Of a stretch of 64,000 bases of DNA, positions 9,144-17,652 are shown piece by piece (position 1 is the stretch's first letter; each line of letters starts with the position of its first letter). This DNA is from JBBIQS01 sp037442205. GTDB taxonomy: Bacteria > Myxococcota > Myxococcia > Myxococcales > UBA5297. The notes under the pieces are model-generated. The model was given only the letters and a program-made list of their open reading frames with translations. It made no database searches and had not been told where the DNA came from. The stretch lies in NCBI GenBank assembly GCA_037442205.1, contig JBBIQS010000024.1, positions 1-64,000 on the forward strand, given 5' to 3'. The translations under genes were made by a program, and so were the position numbers.

Positions 9144-9692
9144 ATGGAGCGCATGGACTTCCAACTCGCCGCAGATTCTCCCTCCACCTCCGTGCGCTGC
9201 ACGTTCGCGGACGAGGCGCTGGTCGTGGCCGAGGAGGGACGTGGTCGAAGCATCCATGTTCGCTTCTCGGAGATTCGGACTATCCACCTGTGGCAGACGC
9301 TCGGCGCGTACGTGATGCGGATCGAGGCAGAGGCGACGCGTCCGGTGACGCTCCGCTCGCGTCGTGTGCTCGGGACACGAGTTGAGGATCTCCTCGACGA
9401 CTACGCCGCGGTCGCGCGCGGGCTGCACGCGCTGCATCGCGGCTACCCTGAGATCCGCTTCGTCGGCGGGTCGAGCGGACTCTACTGGGTGGGGTGGGCG
9501 CTGGTTCCGACGGTAGTGGTTCTCGCTGGGCTCTCGGCGTGGATGCTCCTCGCCGGCGACGCGCCGAAGCTCGCTGGGTCGCTCGTTGCGGTGTGCGTGT
9601 TGGGCCTCTTAGGCGCAGTCTCGTCGATCCGGCAGGGGCGGGCTCGTCCGTACGACCCGAGTGCGCCCCCACCGAGCTTGATCCCGCGCTGA
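9144..9692 (+). CDS. small protein with two C-terminal membrane helices
   Basis: 182 residues. The N-terminal 100 residues look like a soluble beta-rich domain (SVRCTFADEALVVAEEG, IHVRFSEIRTIHLWQ), resembling PH-like or bacterial 'DUF' regulatory domains but not assignable. Residues about 115-135 and 140-158 form two hydrophobic helices joined by a short LLAGDAPK turn. A weak AAAAGGCGGG lies ahead of the ATG at 9144; the in-frame ATG at 9153 is also possible. The gene is solitary, between an IS91 remnant and repeat locus 5. Confidence 0.6.
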   Translation: MERMDFQLAADSPSTSVRCTFADEALVVAEEGRGRSIHVRFSEIRTIHLWQTLGAYVMRIEAEATRPVTLRSRRVLGTRVEDLLDDYAAVARGLHALHRGYPEIRFVGGSSGLYWVGWALVPTVVVLAGLSAWMLLAGDAPKLAGSLVAVCVLGLLGAVSSIRQGRARPYDPSAPPPSLIPR

Positions 9693-9914
9693 CAGCGCCG
9701 GCCTCGAGGGTGGAGGGCCGCTCGCAGTGTCAAAGCCCGAGTTACACCGCGACGGCGTGCGCGCCCCAGGCCTTTCAGTGCCTTGAACGCGCGGAAAGCA
9801 ACGCCACCTACCCCTTGGACAGATCCGCATCCACGGGATTGATTTGGACCAACCTCGCTCGCTCCAGCTCTCCACGCTTTCGCGGACCTTCCAATCCGGG
9901 AAAGCAGAGGTGGC
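9693..9914. other. intergenic stretch, nothing recognised
   Basis: Lies between the small membrane protein and repeat locus 5. It is non-coding by eye, and no terminator or promoter was recognised. Confidence 0.4.
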
Positions 9915-10185
9915 ACCTGGGCTTTGAGCCCCGAAAGCGGGGCAAAGAAGGCCTCTCAGGGCCCGGAAAGAAATCTGCGAAGGCCGATCGGCGGCCGGGA
10001 TGCCGATCCCCGCGGCCCCCAAGCGCCTCGAGGACGCGGATCGCGACGCCGCAGACGCCGCCCGACGCCGGTCCCGAGCCCGAGCCCGAGATCGGCAAAG
10101 GATGATTCGGATCTGGGCCCGAAGATGGATCCGAGAAGGCCGATCGGCGCTCGGGACGCTGCTCCACCTGCCCCGGGTTCCTGAG
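9915..10185 (+). repeat. structured ~125-bp repeat, locus 5 (two units)
   Basis: Cores lie at 9983-9992 and 10139-10148, 156 bases apart; the spacing is stretched by a GACGCC-rich insertion around 10030-10065. The orientation is the same as at all other loci. A paralogue-family 3' remnant begins ten bases downstream. Confidence 0.8.
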
Positions 10186-10194
10186 CAGCACACC

Positions 10195-10262
10195 GGCAGC
10201 TGGTCAGGCGTAGAGGCAGCAGCTGTTGGTCGGGCGGGCGGCGATTACTTCGTGGGATCGCC
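10195..10262 (+). pseudogene. 3' end and downstream flank of a lost Lys-tail paralogue
   Basis: The stretch GGTCAGGCGTAGAGGCAGCA encodes the last residues GQA and the stop seen at the end of the copy at 16360 (AGQA, TAG). It then follows the conserved 3' flank (GTTGGTCGGGCGGGCGGCG) found after the copies at 16360 and 17738. Here it lies on the plus strand, opposite to all other copies. The body of the gene is absent, and repeat locus 5 is directly upstream. The remaining bases to 10533 show nothing recognisable. Confidence 0.5.
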
Positions 10263-10533
10263 GCCGGCGCGTCGTCAATTTCCGACGCTGCTCTGGTCTT
10301 GTTCCAGTCGCCGACGGCGGGATCACTATGCTGGCGTCATTGTGCGTATGCGGCGGCCACTGGCGACTTCGCATTCGAGCCGCTCGCGCACCTCGAAGAG
10401 CACCTGACGCCCCTCTAGCAGGGACTGCGAAATCGCTTTCCACCGGAGCACGACTCAGTTCTACAACCGCCCTGGCGGAGGCCGCCCAATAGGCGATCCG
10501 AAGATCGCTCCACGCGCGAGGAACAGGTGCATG

Positions 10534-11478
10534 CTAGCAGCTGCCGGGTCGGCGCGGGCGAGAGCCGTGTACGACAAGCGCCCTGGGCCCGATTGGTTCC
10601 GAGATCGTCTCGCTGCCGGGCGCGACAACGGCGTCTTCCACCCTCACGGCAAGCCGGTAGCCTCGGTCGAGACAGCGGGCGGTCACCATGCGCCAGGCCT
10701 GCTCCGGCGAGAACCCACAGACCCTGGCGAACAACTGTGGGTTTCGAGTTGTCACGCCAAAGAGGTCGTTGATCATCGGCCTGGGCACGCGATGGGGAGA
10801 GTCTCCCTGGTATGGAGCGCAGGGCGAGTAGCAGAACTGTGCTGTTGATGGCTCGTCCCCGAGCATCGCCCCCTTGTAGAAGGTGCAGTCGTCGCGGTCG
10901 TCGGACCACCGATCGTAGGCAGCCCGCCGGTACACAGGGTCGAAGAGATTCTGGGGAATGGCGGCGGGACTGTGCAACGGGAAGAAGCTCTCGACGACGA
11001 AGACCGTATCCAGGAAGAAATTGAACACGGGCGCCGGCTTCCCGTCCGCGTCCAACTCCTTGTAGGAGCCAAACAGCAGAAGGTCGCCCTGCTCCAGGTC
11101 TCGCAAGAACGGCTTGTGCACCTGCTTGCAGTAGGAATACCTGAACGACTCGCCGAAGATCCATGGATCGGTGTTCTGGGCATCGGCGGACAGTGGAACT
11201 GGAATGGGGACCAACGTGTGCCAGGACTCAGGCAGTCCCCCGATCGCGGACCCGTCGAACCGCGTGCCGGTCGTCGGAGGCTCGAACTCAGCCCACAAGG
11301 CGACGCGCCGCTCCTCTTGTCCTCTGCGAAAGCTGTTGCCATCGCGCTCGGCGACTTGCGCCCGCACGGAGAGGTACTTGCGTTTGTGAGCCTTCGCGAC
11401 GTTCCATGGGTACAAGCCCCCTCGCCCCTTCGCGACGTGCTCTGGGCCAGGGTGATTGAACAGGACGACAGTGCTCAT
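10534..11478 (-). CDS. unknown protein next to the Hachiman-type genes
   Basis: 314 residues. The ATG read from 11478 is preceded by GGAGG at good spacing. There is no signal peptide or membrane helix, so the product is cytoplasmic. Visible landmarks are FNHPGPEHV near the N-terminus, VALWAEFEPPT, then a block around residues 140-175 (FLRDLEQGDLLLFGS and FNFFLDTVFVVE) that recalls the layout of Nmad-type nucleotide-modification-associated domains. The protein is rich in Cys, Trp and Tyr (DRDDCTFYKG, QFCYSPCAPYQGD). I do not recognise the family with confidence. It faces away from the hamA-like gene, with repeat locus 6 between them. Confidence 0.65.
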   Translation of the reverse strand: MSTVVLFNHPGPEHVAKGRGGLYPWNVAKAHKRKYLSVRAQVAERDGNSFRRGQEERRVALWAEFEPPTTGTRFDGSAIGGLPESWHTLVPIPVPLSADAQNTDPWIFGESFRYSYCKQVHKPFLRDLEQGDLLLFGSYKELDADGKPAPVFNFFLDTVFVVESFFPLHSPAAIPQNLFDPVYRRAAYDRWSDDRDDCTFYKGAMLGDEPSTAQFCYSPCAPYQGDSPHRVPRPMINDLFGVTTRNPQLFARVCGFSPEQAWRMVTARCLDRGYRLAVRVEDAVVAPGSETISEPIGPRALVVHGSRPRRPGSC

Positions 11479-11584
11479 GGGAATGAGTGCCTCCGGGAAC
11501 ACGATGCTGCCACCGCATGTCCGTCCATACAACGAAGGAGCGCTACACGTTGCATCCCGCCATACTCGCCCGGGAGGCACCCGG

Positions 11585-11935
11585 TTGCCTGGACTCCGGT
11601 CTCGAGGCCCGAGATCGGAATGAATGATTCGGGCCTGGGCGTGGAGAGAAATCCGCGAAGGCCGATCGGCGGCAGGGACGCCGCTCCCGAGCCCCCAGGT
11701 GCCGCGAGGACGCCCCGGGACCCAGGCCTCGAGGCCCGAGATCGGAATGAACGATTCGGAGCTGGGCCCGGAAGGAAATCCGCGAAGGCCGATCGGCGGT
11801 CGGGATGCCGCTCCCGAGGCCCCAAGTGCATTGAGGACGCCCTGGACTCCGGTCTCGAGGCCCGAGATCGGAATGAGCGATTCGGATCTGAGCCCCGAAA
11901 GAGAATCCGGGAAGGCCGATCGGCGGCGAGGGCAA
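11585..11935 (+). repeat. structured ~125-bp repeat, locus 6 (three tandem units)
   Basis: This is the best array in the window: cores at 11661-11670, 11788-11797 and 11915-11924, exactly 127 bases apart. Each unit contains possible hairpins: TCTCG/CGAGA around GAGGCC, GATTC/GAATC, the 10-bp self-complementary core, and CGGCG/CGCCG. It lies between two divergent genes and so takes up most of the upstream region of the defence operon. Bases 11936-12162 hold no gene. Confidence 0.9.
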
Positions 11936-12162
11936 GTTGGTCTCGTTGCTCGGGGCGCACTCCGATGGTCGCCGGACACGCTTCATCCTCTTTCCCGCGA
12001 GCCGCCCGCTACTTCGGGTGCCGCCACCACAGGTGGCCGCCCGGATTCGTTCCGGTCGAGGGGTGCAGTGCGGTAGTCTACGGAACGGCATTATCCAGTT
12101 CCTCGCCGCTTCGAGCGGCTCAAGGACGTTAGCGGTACGCCCGACGCGGGGGGAGGCCAAGC

Positions 12163-13329
12163 ATGACGACTAGCGCAGACGCGGTGGGCGCCGCCTCGGC
12201 GCCGCTGGCCGCGGCGCTCGCACGCTTGGCGCGGGGCGCGCCGACAGATCTTAGTGCATTGCTCCACGACGTTGAGCGCCATGTGGTCATCGACGGTACG
12301 AACATAACGGCGCACTGCCACTGCCTCACGCTCGACGGCAACGGACGACCGCGAATCGAGGACCTCGTCGAGGCGGTCGCCGAGCACGTGTTGGACTACG
12401 CGATTCCGAGAAGCGAGTACCGCGCCGCTCGCGAGGAAGCTGATCGCACGGGTTCGAGCCAGAAGGTGGTCAGGCTCCACACGAAGGCTCAGAAGCTGTT
12501 CACGGACCTCATTCAGAGCGGCGAAGGCGGCGAGCTCCTCTTGTTCGCGCTCGCGGAGAAGCTTCTTCAGCTCCCGCAGCTCATCTGCAAGATGAGCCTG
12601 AAGACCAACACGCGCATGCACATCCACGGTGCTGATGGTCTTCACGCGGGCGTTGACGAGCAGACCGGCAAGCTCCTTCTCTACTGGGGCGAGTCCAAGA
12701 TCTTCGGCGACGTCACCAGCGCCATTCGGGACTGCCTCAAGTCGCTGGCCCCGATGCTCCAGGACCATGAGGCCAGCAAACGCGACCTGCAGCTGCTGCA
12801 GCGACATCTGGACGTCGACAACGAGGACCTCGAGAACGCGCTGAAGAGGTTCCTCAATCCCGATGATCCGGCCTTCAACTCGCTTGAGTTCCGAGGGCTC
12901 TGTCTCGTGGGCTTCGACTGCGATGCGTACCGAAAGGGGCCCTCGAAAACCGAACTCAAAGCAGTAGTCTCCGCGATCACCTCGACATTGCCCGGCTGGA
13001 AGCAACACGTCGCCAAGCGGGTGACGGAGGAGAACATTGATGCGTTCTCGATGCACTTCCTCTTCGTTCCGTTTCCATCCGCGGACGAGTTTCGGAAGCT
13101 GTTCCGAGAGCACCTAGGCCTGAGCACGGAGGCGAAGGAGGACGCACCCGAGGGGTCCGGCTCTCATCCGGTTCCGGTGGCAGCGAAACCGGTCGCAACG
13201 GCTGCGCCGCCCGCTGCTTGTGCTAGTTCGGCGCCCAAGGGTTCCAGGGCCCGAATTAGAGCGCCGAGGACCAAGCGCGCGCGTTCGCCGAAGGCGAAGG
13301 CGAAGGGGACTCGTCGTGGCGCTCCGTGA
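12163..13329 (+). CDS. hamA: HamA-like protein of a Hachiman-type defence system (DUF1837)
   Basis: 388 residues. GGGGAGG stands ahead of the ATG at 12163. Residues about 30-320 match the DUF1837/HamA layout: a conserved GEGGELLLF block (120-128), KMSLKTN (143-149), HGADG (155-159) and LLYWGESKIF (172-181). G-E-S-K (E177, K179) with D158 fits the PD-(D/E)xK-like nuclease core described for HamA. Residues 321-388 are an unusual Pro/Lys/Arg tail. The stop lies 14 bases inside the downstream helicase gene, so the pair is translationally coupled. Hachiman systems protect against phage by coupling this effector to the helicase HamB. Confidence 0.85.
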   Translation: MTTSADAVGAASAPLAAALARLARGAPTDLSALLHDVERHVVIDGTNITAHCHCLTLDGNGRPRIEDLVEAVAEHVLDYAIPRSEYRAAREEADRTGSSQKVVRLHTKAQKLFTDLIQSGEGGELLLFALAEKLLQLPQLICKMSLKTNTRMHIHGADGLHAGVDEQTGKLLLYWGESKIFGDVTSAIRDCLKSLAPMLQDHEASKRDLQLLQRHLDVDNEDLENALKRFLNPDDPAFNSLEFRGLCLVGFDCDAYRKGPSKTELKAVVSAITSTLPGWKQHVAKRVTEENIDAFSMHFLFVPFPSADEFRKLFREHLGLSTEAKEDAPEGSGSHPVPVAAKPVATAAPPAACASSAPKGSRARIRAPRTKRARSPKAKAKGTRRGAP

Positions 13330-15955
13330 CCTTGGAGGCTGGCTGCTCGACGTTCCGGGCTTCCGCAAGCGCGCGGACAGCGTCGTCGTCGACGCCGCAT
13401 GCGGCGAGCTCGAGGTGGGGACTCGATTCACCCGGCTCGACGAGCACCAAGCGCTCGAGCATGACTGGTGCTACTTGCTCCTGTGTGCGAGCGCGCTCTC
13501 GCTTGCCGAGGACGGTCGATGCCAGGCGGTGGCGTTGCGCATCGCACAGACCTGCTTGTGCGACGAGTCGGCAACCGACGTTCAGAGGGACTCCGCCGCC
13601 CTCGTTCTCGACGCGCTCGCGAACCATCCCGCCATCGATCTGGCGGTGCGCAGAGAGCTGCTGCGCCCATCCTTCGAGGCACGTCTTCCTGGTGGCGCGC
13701 GCCTCGACTTCGATCGCCGTTCTCTCGAGCAGTCGATCGTGATCCAAGGTGGCACTCCGCTGCGGGTAAACCGTTTTCAGAAGCAACTATGGAACGAGAT
13801 CCGAAACCAGGGATGGATGTCCGTGTCGGCGCCGACGTCCGCTGGTAAGTCGTTCATCCTGGCACGCTGGATCTGCGAGCTGATGCGGGAGTCTGAGGTC
13901 GCCACCGTCGTCTACCTCGTCCCTACGCGGGCTCTCATCAGCCAGGTGGAGCGAGACCTTCGCGAACTGTTCGCGCGGGAGGGACTCGCGGACGTGTCCG
14001 TTTCTGCTCTGCCGATTCTGAAGGTTGATGAGTCGACGCCGCTGGTTCGTCGCCGCGTTCTCGTATTCACGCAGGAGCGCCTTCACATCCTGCTGTCGTC
14101 GCACCCGGACCTCGCGGTCCGAGCGCTTATCGTGGACGAGGCCCACAAGGTGGGGGACCGTCAGCGTGGCGTGCTGCTTCAGGACGTCATCGAGCGGCTC
14201 GGGGAGGTGAACACGGAGCTGCGAGTACTCTTCGCAAGCCCGATGACGAGCAACCCGGAGGTGCTGCTCGCCGATGCGGGGGACAAACTTGCCAAACACG
14301 CCTTCGCGAACGACGACGTCACGGTTACGCAGAACCTCTTCTGGGTGGCTCAGAGGCCGCGCAAGCCGAAGATCTGGGACATCTCCTTGTGCATGCGAGA
14401 CGCGAGCATCTCGCTCGGCTCTGTCGAGCTCGAAGCTTCGCCGAGCCCCGAGAGCAAGCGGCTGTCGTTCATCGCGCACGCTGTCGCAGGGTCTTCCCAC
14501 GGCAACATCGTCTACGTGAACGGTGCTGCGGACGCAGAGAAGATCGCCGGTCAGCTCTATGATGTCATCGGTGCTGACGTCGACGACTCGTCGAAGGATC
14601 TGCAGAAGCTCGTCGAACTCGCGCAGCACGTCGTGCACAAGAACTTCCTCTTGGCGACCTACCTGCGGCGAGGCGTGGCCTTCCACTACGGCAACATGCC
14701 CCTGCTCATCCGCGAGGAAATCGAGCGCCTCTTCACCGCCGGCACGATCAAGTACCTCGTCTGCACGTCGACACTGATCGAGGGCGTCAATATGTCGTGC
14801 CGCAACATCTTCATGCGCGGGCCGACGAAGGGCCGAGGCAACCCGTTGTCGGCAGAGGACTTCTGGAACCTCGCTGGGCGCGCCGGGCGGTGGGGCAAGG
14901 AATTCCAGGGCAACATCTTCTGCATCGATCCCGACCGGAAGGACCTGTGGGGCCCCGATGGCCCACCGCGCGAGCGATCGCGGCAGCCGATCAGACGCAC
15001 GACTGACGACGTTCTTCGCGAGCCCGCAGAGCTCGTCCAGTTCATTAAGGACCGAACTCCGCTGGATGTTGCCAGGAAGCGTCCCGAGTTCGAGTACGTG
15101 TTTTCATATCTCGCAGGGATTCACGTTCGCTACGGAGGGCTGCTTGAGGCCCCGTGGGCGGGACGATACGAGGCGGACAGCCTTGATGGCCTAGCGGACG
15201 CGGTGAAGGAGGCGGTCGGAGGTCTCGCGATCGAGCCTGACATCATCGCCCGGAATCCCGGCATCAGCCCGTTCGCGCTCGACGACCTACTCAAGTACTT
15301 CCGAAAGAGCGTAGGCGACGTCGAAGAACTGCTGCCCGCTGATCCTGCCAGCAACGACGCCGCCAACGTCTACGCGGACATCTTCGGCCGGCTTTGTAGA
15401 CGGGCGTGCCCGAACCTCGGCCCCGAGGGCGGGCGCGCCTTCATGCTCGCCCTGCTTGTCACGCGGTGGATGCGCGGATTCCCGCTTGCTCGCCTCATTC
15501 AGGATCGGATCGACTACCTCACGAGGAAGAGCAAGCCGGCTGACGAGGCCGTCGAGATCCGGACGGTGATGAACGACGTGGAGCAGATCGCTCGCTTCGA
15601 GGCGCCCCGGGGGTTGAGCTGCTACTGCGACGTGCTTCGCCAGCACCTCCGCGAGATCGAGCGCGAAGACCTACTCGAGCAGCTCCCTCTCTTCAGTGTC
15701 TTCCTGGAACTCGGCGTTAACCAGCAAACCCAGATCGCGCTGATCGGCATCGGCCTCTCGCGCACCTCGACGATCGCGGTCTCGGAACTCATCACAGGGG
15801 ACTCGCTGACCGAGTCCCAAGTGCTCCAGTGGCTTGAGACCAACAGGGAGCTGTGGAGCCACGCTTCGCTGCCTGCATTGGTGAAACGCGAGATCGAACG
15901 AGTCCTCGAGCAACATAAGGCGAGGACGGGCGTGAAGGGGCTTCGTTGTGATTGA
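13316..15955 (+). CDS. hamB: HamB-like superfamily 2 helicase of the Hachiman-type system
   Basis: 879 residues from the GTG at 13316, chosen because AAGGGGA lies just upstream and the gene then overlaps hamA by 14 bases; longer in-frame starts give an Arg-rich N-terminus that reads as the hamA tail. Helicase motifs appear in order: APTSAGKS (motif I, 172-179), LVPTRAL (Ia, 201-207), VDEAH (II, 273-277), a SPM variant of motif III (308-310), STLIEGVN (V, 485-492) and GRAGRWG (VI, 521-527). About 150 N-terminal and 350 C-terminal helical residues flank the motor, as in Ski2-like HamB proteins. In the family, HamB scans DNA and releases HamA. The module ends abruptly at a RhuM remnant and a repeat unit. 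Confidence 0.85.
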   Translation: MALRDLGGWLLDVPGFRKRADSVVVDAACGELEVGTRFTRLDEHQALEHDWCYLLLCASALSLAEDGRCQAVALRIAQTCLCDESATDVQRDSAALVLDALANHPAIDLAVRRELLRPSFEARLPGGARLDFDRRSLEQSIVIQGGTPLRVNRFQKQLWNEIRNQGWMSVSAPTSAGKSFILARWICELMRESEVATVVYLVPTRALISQVERDLRELFAREGLADVSVSALPILKVDESTPLVRRRVLVFTQERLHILLSSHPDLAVRALIVDEAHKVGDRQRGVLLQDVIERLGEVNTELRVLFASPMTSNPEVLLADAGDKLAKHAFANDDVTVTQNLFWVAQRPRKPKIWDISLCMRDASISLGSVELEASPSPESKRLSFIAHAVAGSSHGNIVYVNGAADAEKIAGQLYDVIGADVDDSSKDLQKLVELAQHVVHKNFLLATYLRRGVAFHYGNMPLLIREEIERLFTAGTIKYLVCTSTLIEGVNMSCRNIFMRGPTKGRGNPLSAEDFWNLAGRAGRWGKEFQGNIFCIDPDRKDLWGPDGPPRERSRQPIRRTTDDVLREPAELVQFIKDRTPLDVARKRPEFEYVFSYLAGIHVRYGGLLEAPWAGRYEADSLDGLADAVKEAVGGLAIEPDIIARNPGISPFALDDLLKYFRKSVGDVEELLPADPASNDAANVYADIFGRLCRRACPNLGPEGGRAFMLALLVTRWMRGFPLARLIQDRIDYLTRKSKPADEAVEIRTVMNDVEQIARFEAPRGLSCYCDVLRQHLREIEREDLLEQLPLFSVFLELGVNQQTQIALIGIGLSRTSTIAVSELITGDSLTESQVLQWLETNRELWSHASLPALVKREIERVLEQHKARTGVKGLRCD

Positions 15956-16080
15956 AGTCCACCGACGATGCGCCCAAGGGCGAGCTGATCCTCCGCCAGA
16001 CTGAGTCAGGGAGCTTTAGAGCCAGGGAGTCTTCTTGCTCGAGATGGCCGAGGCCGAGCTGAAGAAGCTCCAGGGGCCGT
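15953..16080 (+). pseudogene. internally deleted RhuM-family remnant
   Basis: Directly after hamB the frame reads KSTDDAPKGELILRQTESG, the usual opening of RhuM-family proteins (…DDAPKGE.ILYQTEDG…). After about 20 residues it joins, in another frame, to EMAEAELKKLQGP and a stop. The whole centre is missing. RhuM genes often lie in restriction-modification and defence islands, which fits the neighbourhood. Assignment of the C-terminal piece is uncertain. Confidence 0.45.
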
Positions 16081-16084
16081 GACG

Positions 16085-16237
16085 GCCAGACGCCGCTCCC
16101 GAACCCCAAAGTGCCTCGAGGGCGCCCGGGACTCTGGTCTCGAGGCCCGTGATCGGAATGAACGATTCGGAGCTGGGCCCGGAGAGGAATCCGAGAAAGC
16201 CGATCCGGCGCCTGGCACGCCGGTCCACCTGCCCCTG
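16085..16237 (+). repeat. structured ~125-bp repeat, locus 7 (one unit plus partial)
   Basis: One unit with an expanded core, GCCGATCCGGC at 16199-16209, preceded by a partial unit (GACGCCGCTCCCGAACCCC, 16090-16108). It closes the right side of the Hachiman module, in the same orientation as locus 6 on its left side. Confidence 0.8.
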
Positions 16238-16242
16238 GAAAG

Positions 16243-16273
16243 AAAAAGGCCCCGGGACCGAAGTCCCGAGGCC
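16243..16273 (-). terminator. rho-independent terminator of the 16360-16992 gene
   Basis: On the minus strand GGCCTCGGGAC pairs with GTCCCGGGGCC across a TTCG loop closed by C-G, an extra-stable tetraloop, and is followed by TTTTT. The single U-G pair is tolerated only in minus-strand RNA, which supports the direction. The stem lies 87 bases after the stop codon. Confidence 0.85.
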
Positions 16274-16359
16274 AGCACTCGGCTCCCGATTTCGGTTCCG
16301 GGCGCGGGCGGCGCTGCCCGCGAAGGCATCGCCGCCCGCCCGACCTCCTGCCGCCGCCT

Positions 16360-16992
16360 CTACGCCTGCCCGGCGCTCTTCGCCGGTGCCCCGGCGGTCA
16401 GCGCCTGCACTCCGTCGGCGCCGTTCCCGTTGGCCGAGGGCGCGGGATCGGTCCCCTGGGTGGTCTTGCCGTTGTCGGCGGTCTTGCCCTTGGTGACCTT
16501 GCCGTTGTCGGCGGTCTTGCCCTTGGTGACCTTGCCGTTGTCGGCGGTCTTGCCCTTGGTGACCTTGCCCTTCTTGGCGGACTTCTTGGTCGCCTTGGCC
16601 TTGGCCGCCTTCTCTTCCGGCGAGAGCATCGACAGCTGCGGCCGCAGCGGGGTCTTCACCGCGGGCGGCGCGGAGTAGACCGGGTCGAAGTAGCTCCCCG
16701 ACTTGCGCAGGCAGACCCCGAGGATGCCCCAGGCGTTGTCGATCGCCACCCAGATCTTGGTCGCCGCACTGTCGATCTCGTCCTGGAACGACCGGTGGCC
16801 GCCGGCGGCGACGCGATCCTCGGCCTGCTTCACCTTGTGCACCAGCGGCTTGAGCACGTCGCCATAGCTCGCCACCGCCTTGCCGCTCAGAGCCTGGGCG
16901 ATCTCCATCAGCCCCTGCGCCACCGGCACGATGCCGGTGGGCTGCTCGTGGATCCCAGCCACCTTCTTGGCCTGGCCCTCCATGCTGAGCAT
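16360..16992 (-). CDS. N-terminally shortened member of the Lys-tail paralogue family
   Basis: 210 residues. It aligns with residues about 86-274 of the copies at 17738 and 18974 but lacks their first about 85 residues; homology breaks about 30 bases upstream of the ATG, at repeat locus 8. It keeps the helical core (DNAWGILGVCLRKSGSYFDPVY). The tail contains three copies of an 11-residue unit (KGKTADNGKVT) encoded by a 33-base repeat at about 16455-16560. It lacks the promoter and ribosome-binding site of the full-length copies, so it may be a pseudogene, although the frame is intact. Function unknown. Confidence 0.6.
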   Translation of the reverse strand: MLSMEGQAKKVAGIHEQPTGIVPVAQGLMEIAQALSGKAVASYGDVLKPLVHKVKQAEDRVAAGGHRSFQDEIDSAATKIWVAIDNAWGILGVCLRKSGSYFDPVYSAPPAVKTPLRPQLSMLSPEEKAAKAKATKKSAKKGKVTKGKTADNGKVTKGKTADNGKVTKGKTADNGKTTQGTDPAPSANGNGADGVQALTAGAPAKSAGQA

Positions 16993-17029
16993 GGTCTCCA
17001 GCAGCCGGCAGGCGGACCGGCAGCCTCGA

Positions 17030-17325
17030 GTGCTGCTCGACCCGGTCCCGAGGCCCGAGATCGGAATGAAGGATTCGGATCTGGCCCGAAGAACAATCCG
17101 GGATGATCCAAAAGGCCTCGGGACCGCGGTACAGCGTCCGATACTGGATTTCCGGATTCGGATCTGGCCCGAAGAACAATCCGGGATGATCCAAAAGGCC
17201 TCGGGACCGCGGTACAGCGTCCGATACCGGATTTCCGGATTCGGATCTGGGCCGAAAGAGAATCAGGGATGGCCAAGAAGGCCTCAGGACGGCGGTACAG
17301 CATCCAGGACACGAGCGGCGCGCGC
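17030..17325 (+). repeat. locus 8: half unit of the ~125-bp repeat followed by three 83-bp tandem copies
   Basis: GAGGCCCGAGATCGGAATGA at 17051 starts a normal unit. From GATTCGG at 17072 the sequence repeats at 17155 and 17238, exactly 83 bases apart; the first two copies are nearly identical and the third is diverged. Each copy joins the repeat's GATTCGGATCTGG block to AAAAGGCCTCGGGACCGCGG, which is half of the paralogue-family terminator. No palindromic core is present. The stretch 17326-17621 shows nothing recognisable. Confidence 0.85.
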
Positions 17326-17621
17326 TTCCCCACGATCGCCATGCAGTGCGCGGCTCAGGCGACGCTCGGCTCCCAGGGGAGAATCGCTCAGGCGCCGTGG
17401 GGACCGGTCGACAAGGCACAGGACGGCAGAGGACTCTTGACCGCGCGGATCAGAGCGACCCTGCGCCCAGCGAGGCACTCCAGCGCGCGCGGCGGCGCCC
17501 GCTGGAGCCGCACGAAGCTATGGAAGGGCCGAGGTGGTGACGCGATAGGAGATCGCCCGGGTCCACGCGTCCCTCGAGCGCTCCGGGCTCCCAATCCGCC
17601 GCCCAGGGAATCCGGGAGCGC

Positions 17622-17652
17622 AAAAAGGCCTCGGGACCGAGGTCCCGAGGCC
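17622..17652 (-). terminator. rho-independent terminator of the 17738-18562 gene
   Basis: On the minus strand there is a perfect 11-bp stem (GGCCTCGGGAC / GTCCCGAGGCC) with a four-base CTCG loop followed by TTTTTG, 86 bases after the stop codon. Confidence 0.88.

Noticed and set aside
11585..11935. CRISPR array
   Set aside because: The period is 127 bp with similarity over the whole unit; there are no short identical repeats with unique spacers and no cas genes.
1222..17325. Classical integron attC sites
   Set aside because: Layout is suggestive, but the RYYYAAC/GTTRRRY ends were not seen and there is no intI gene in the window.
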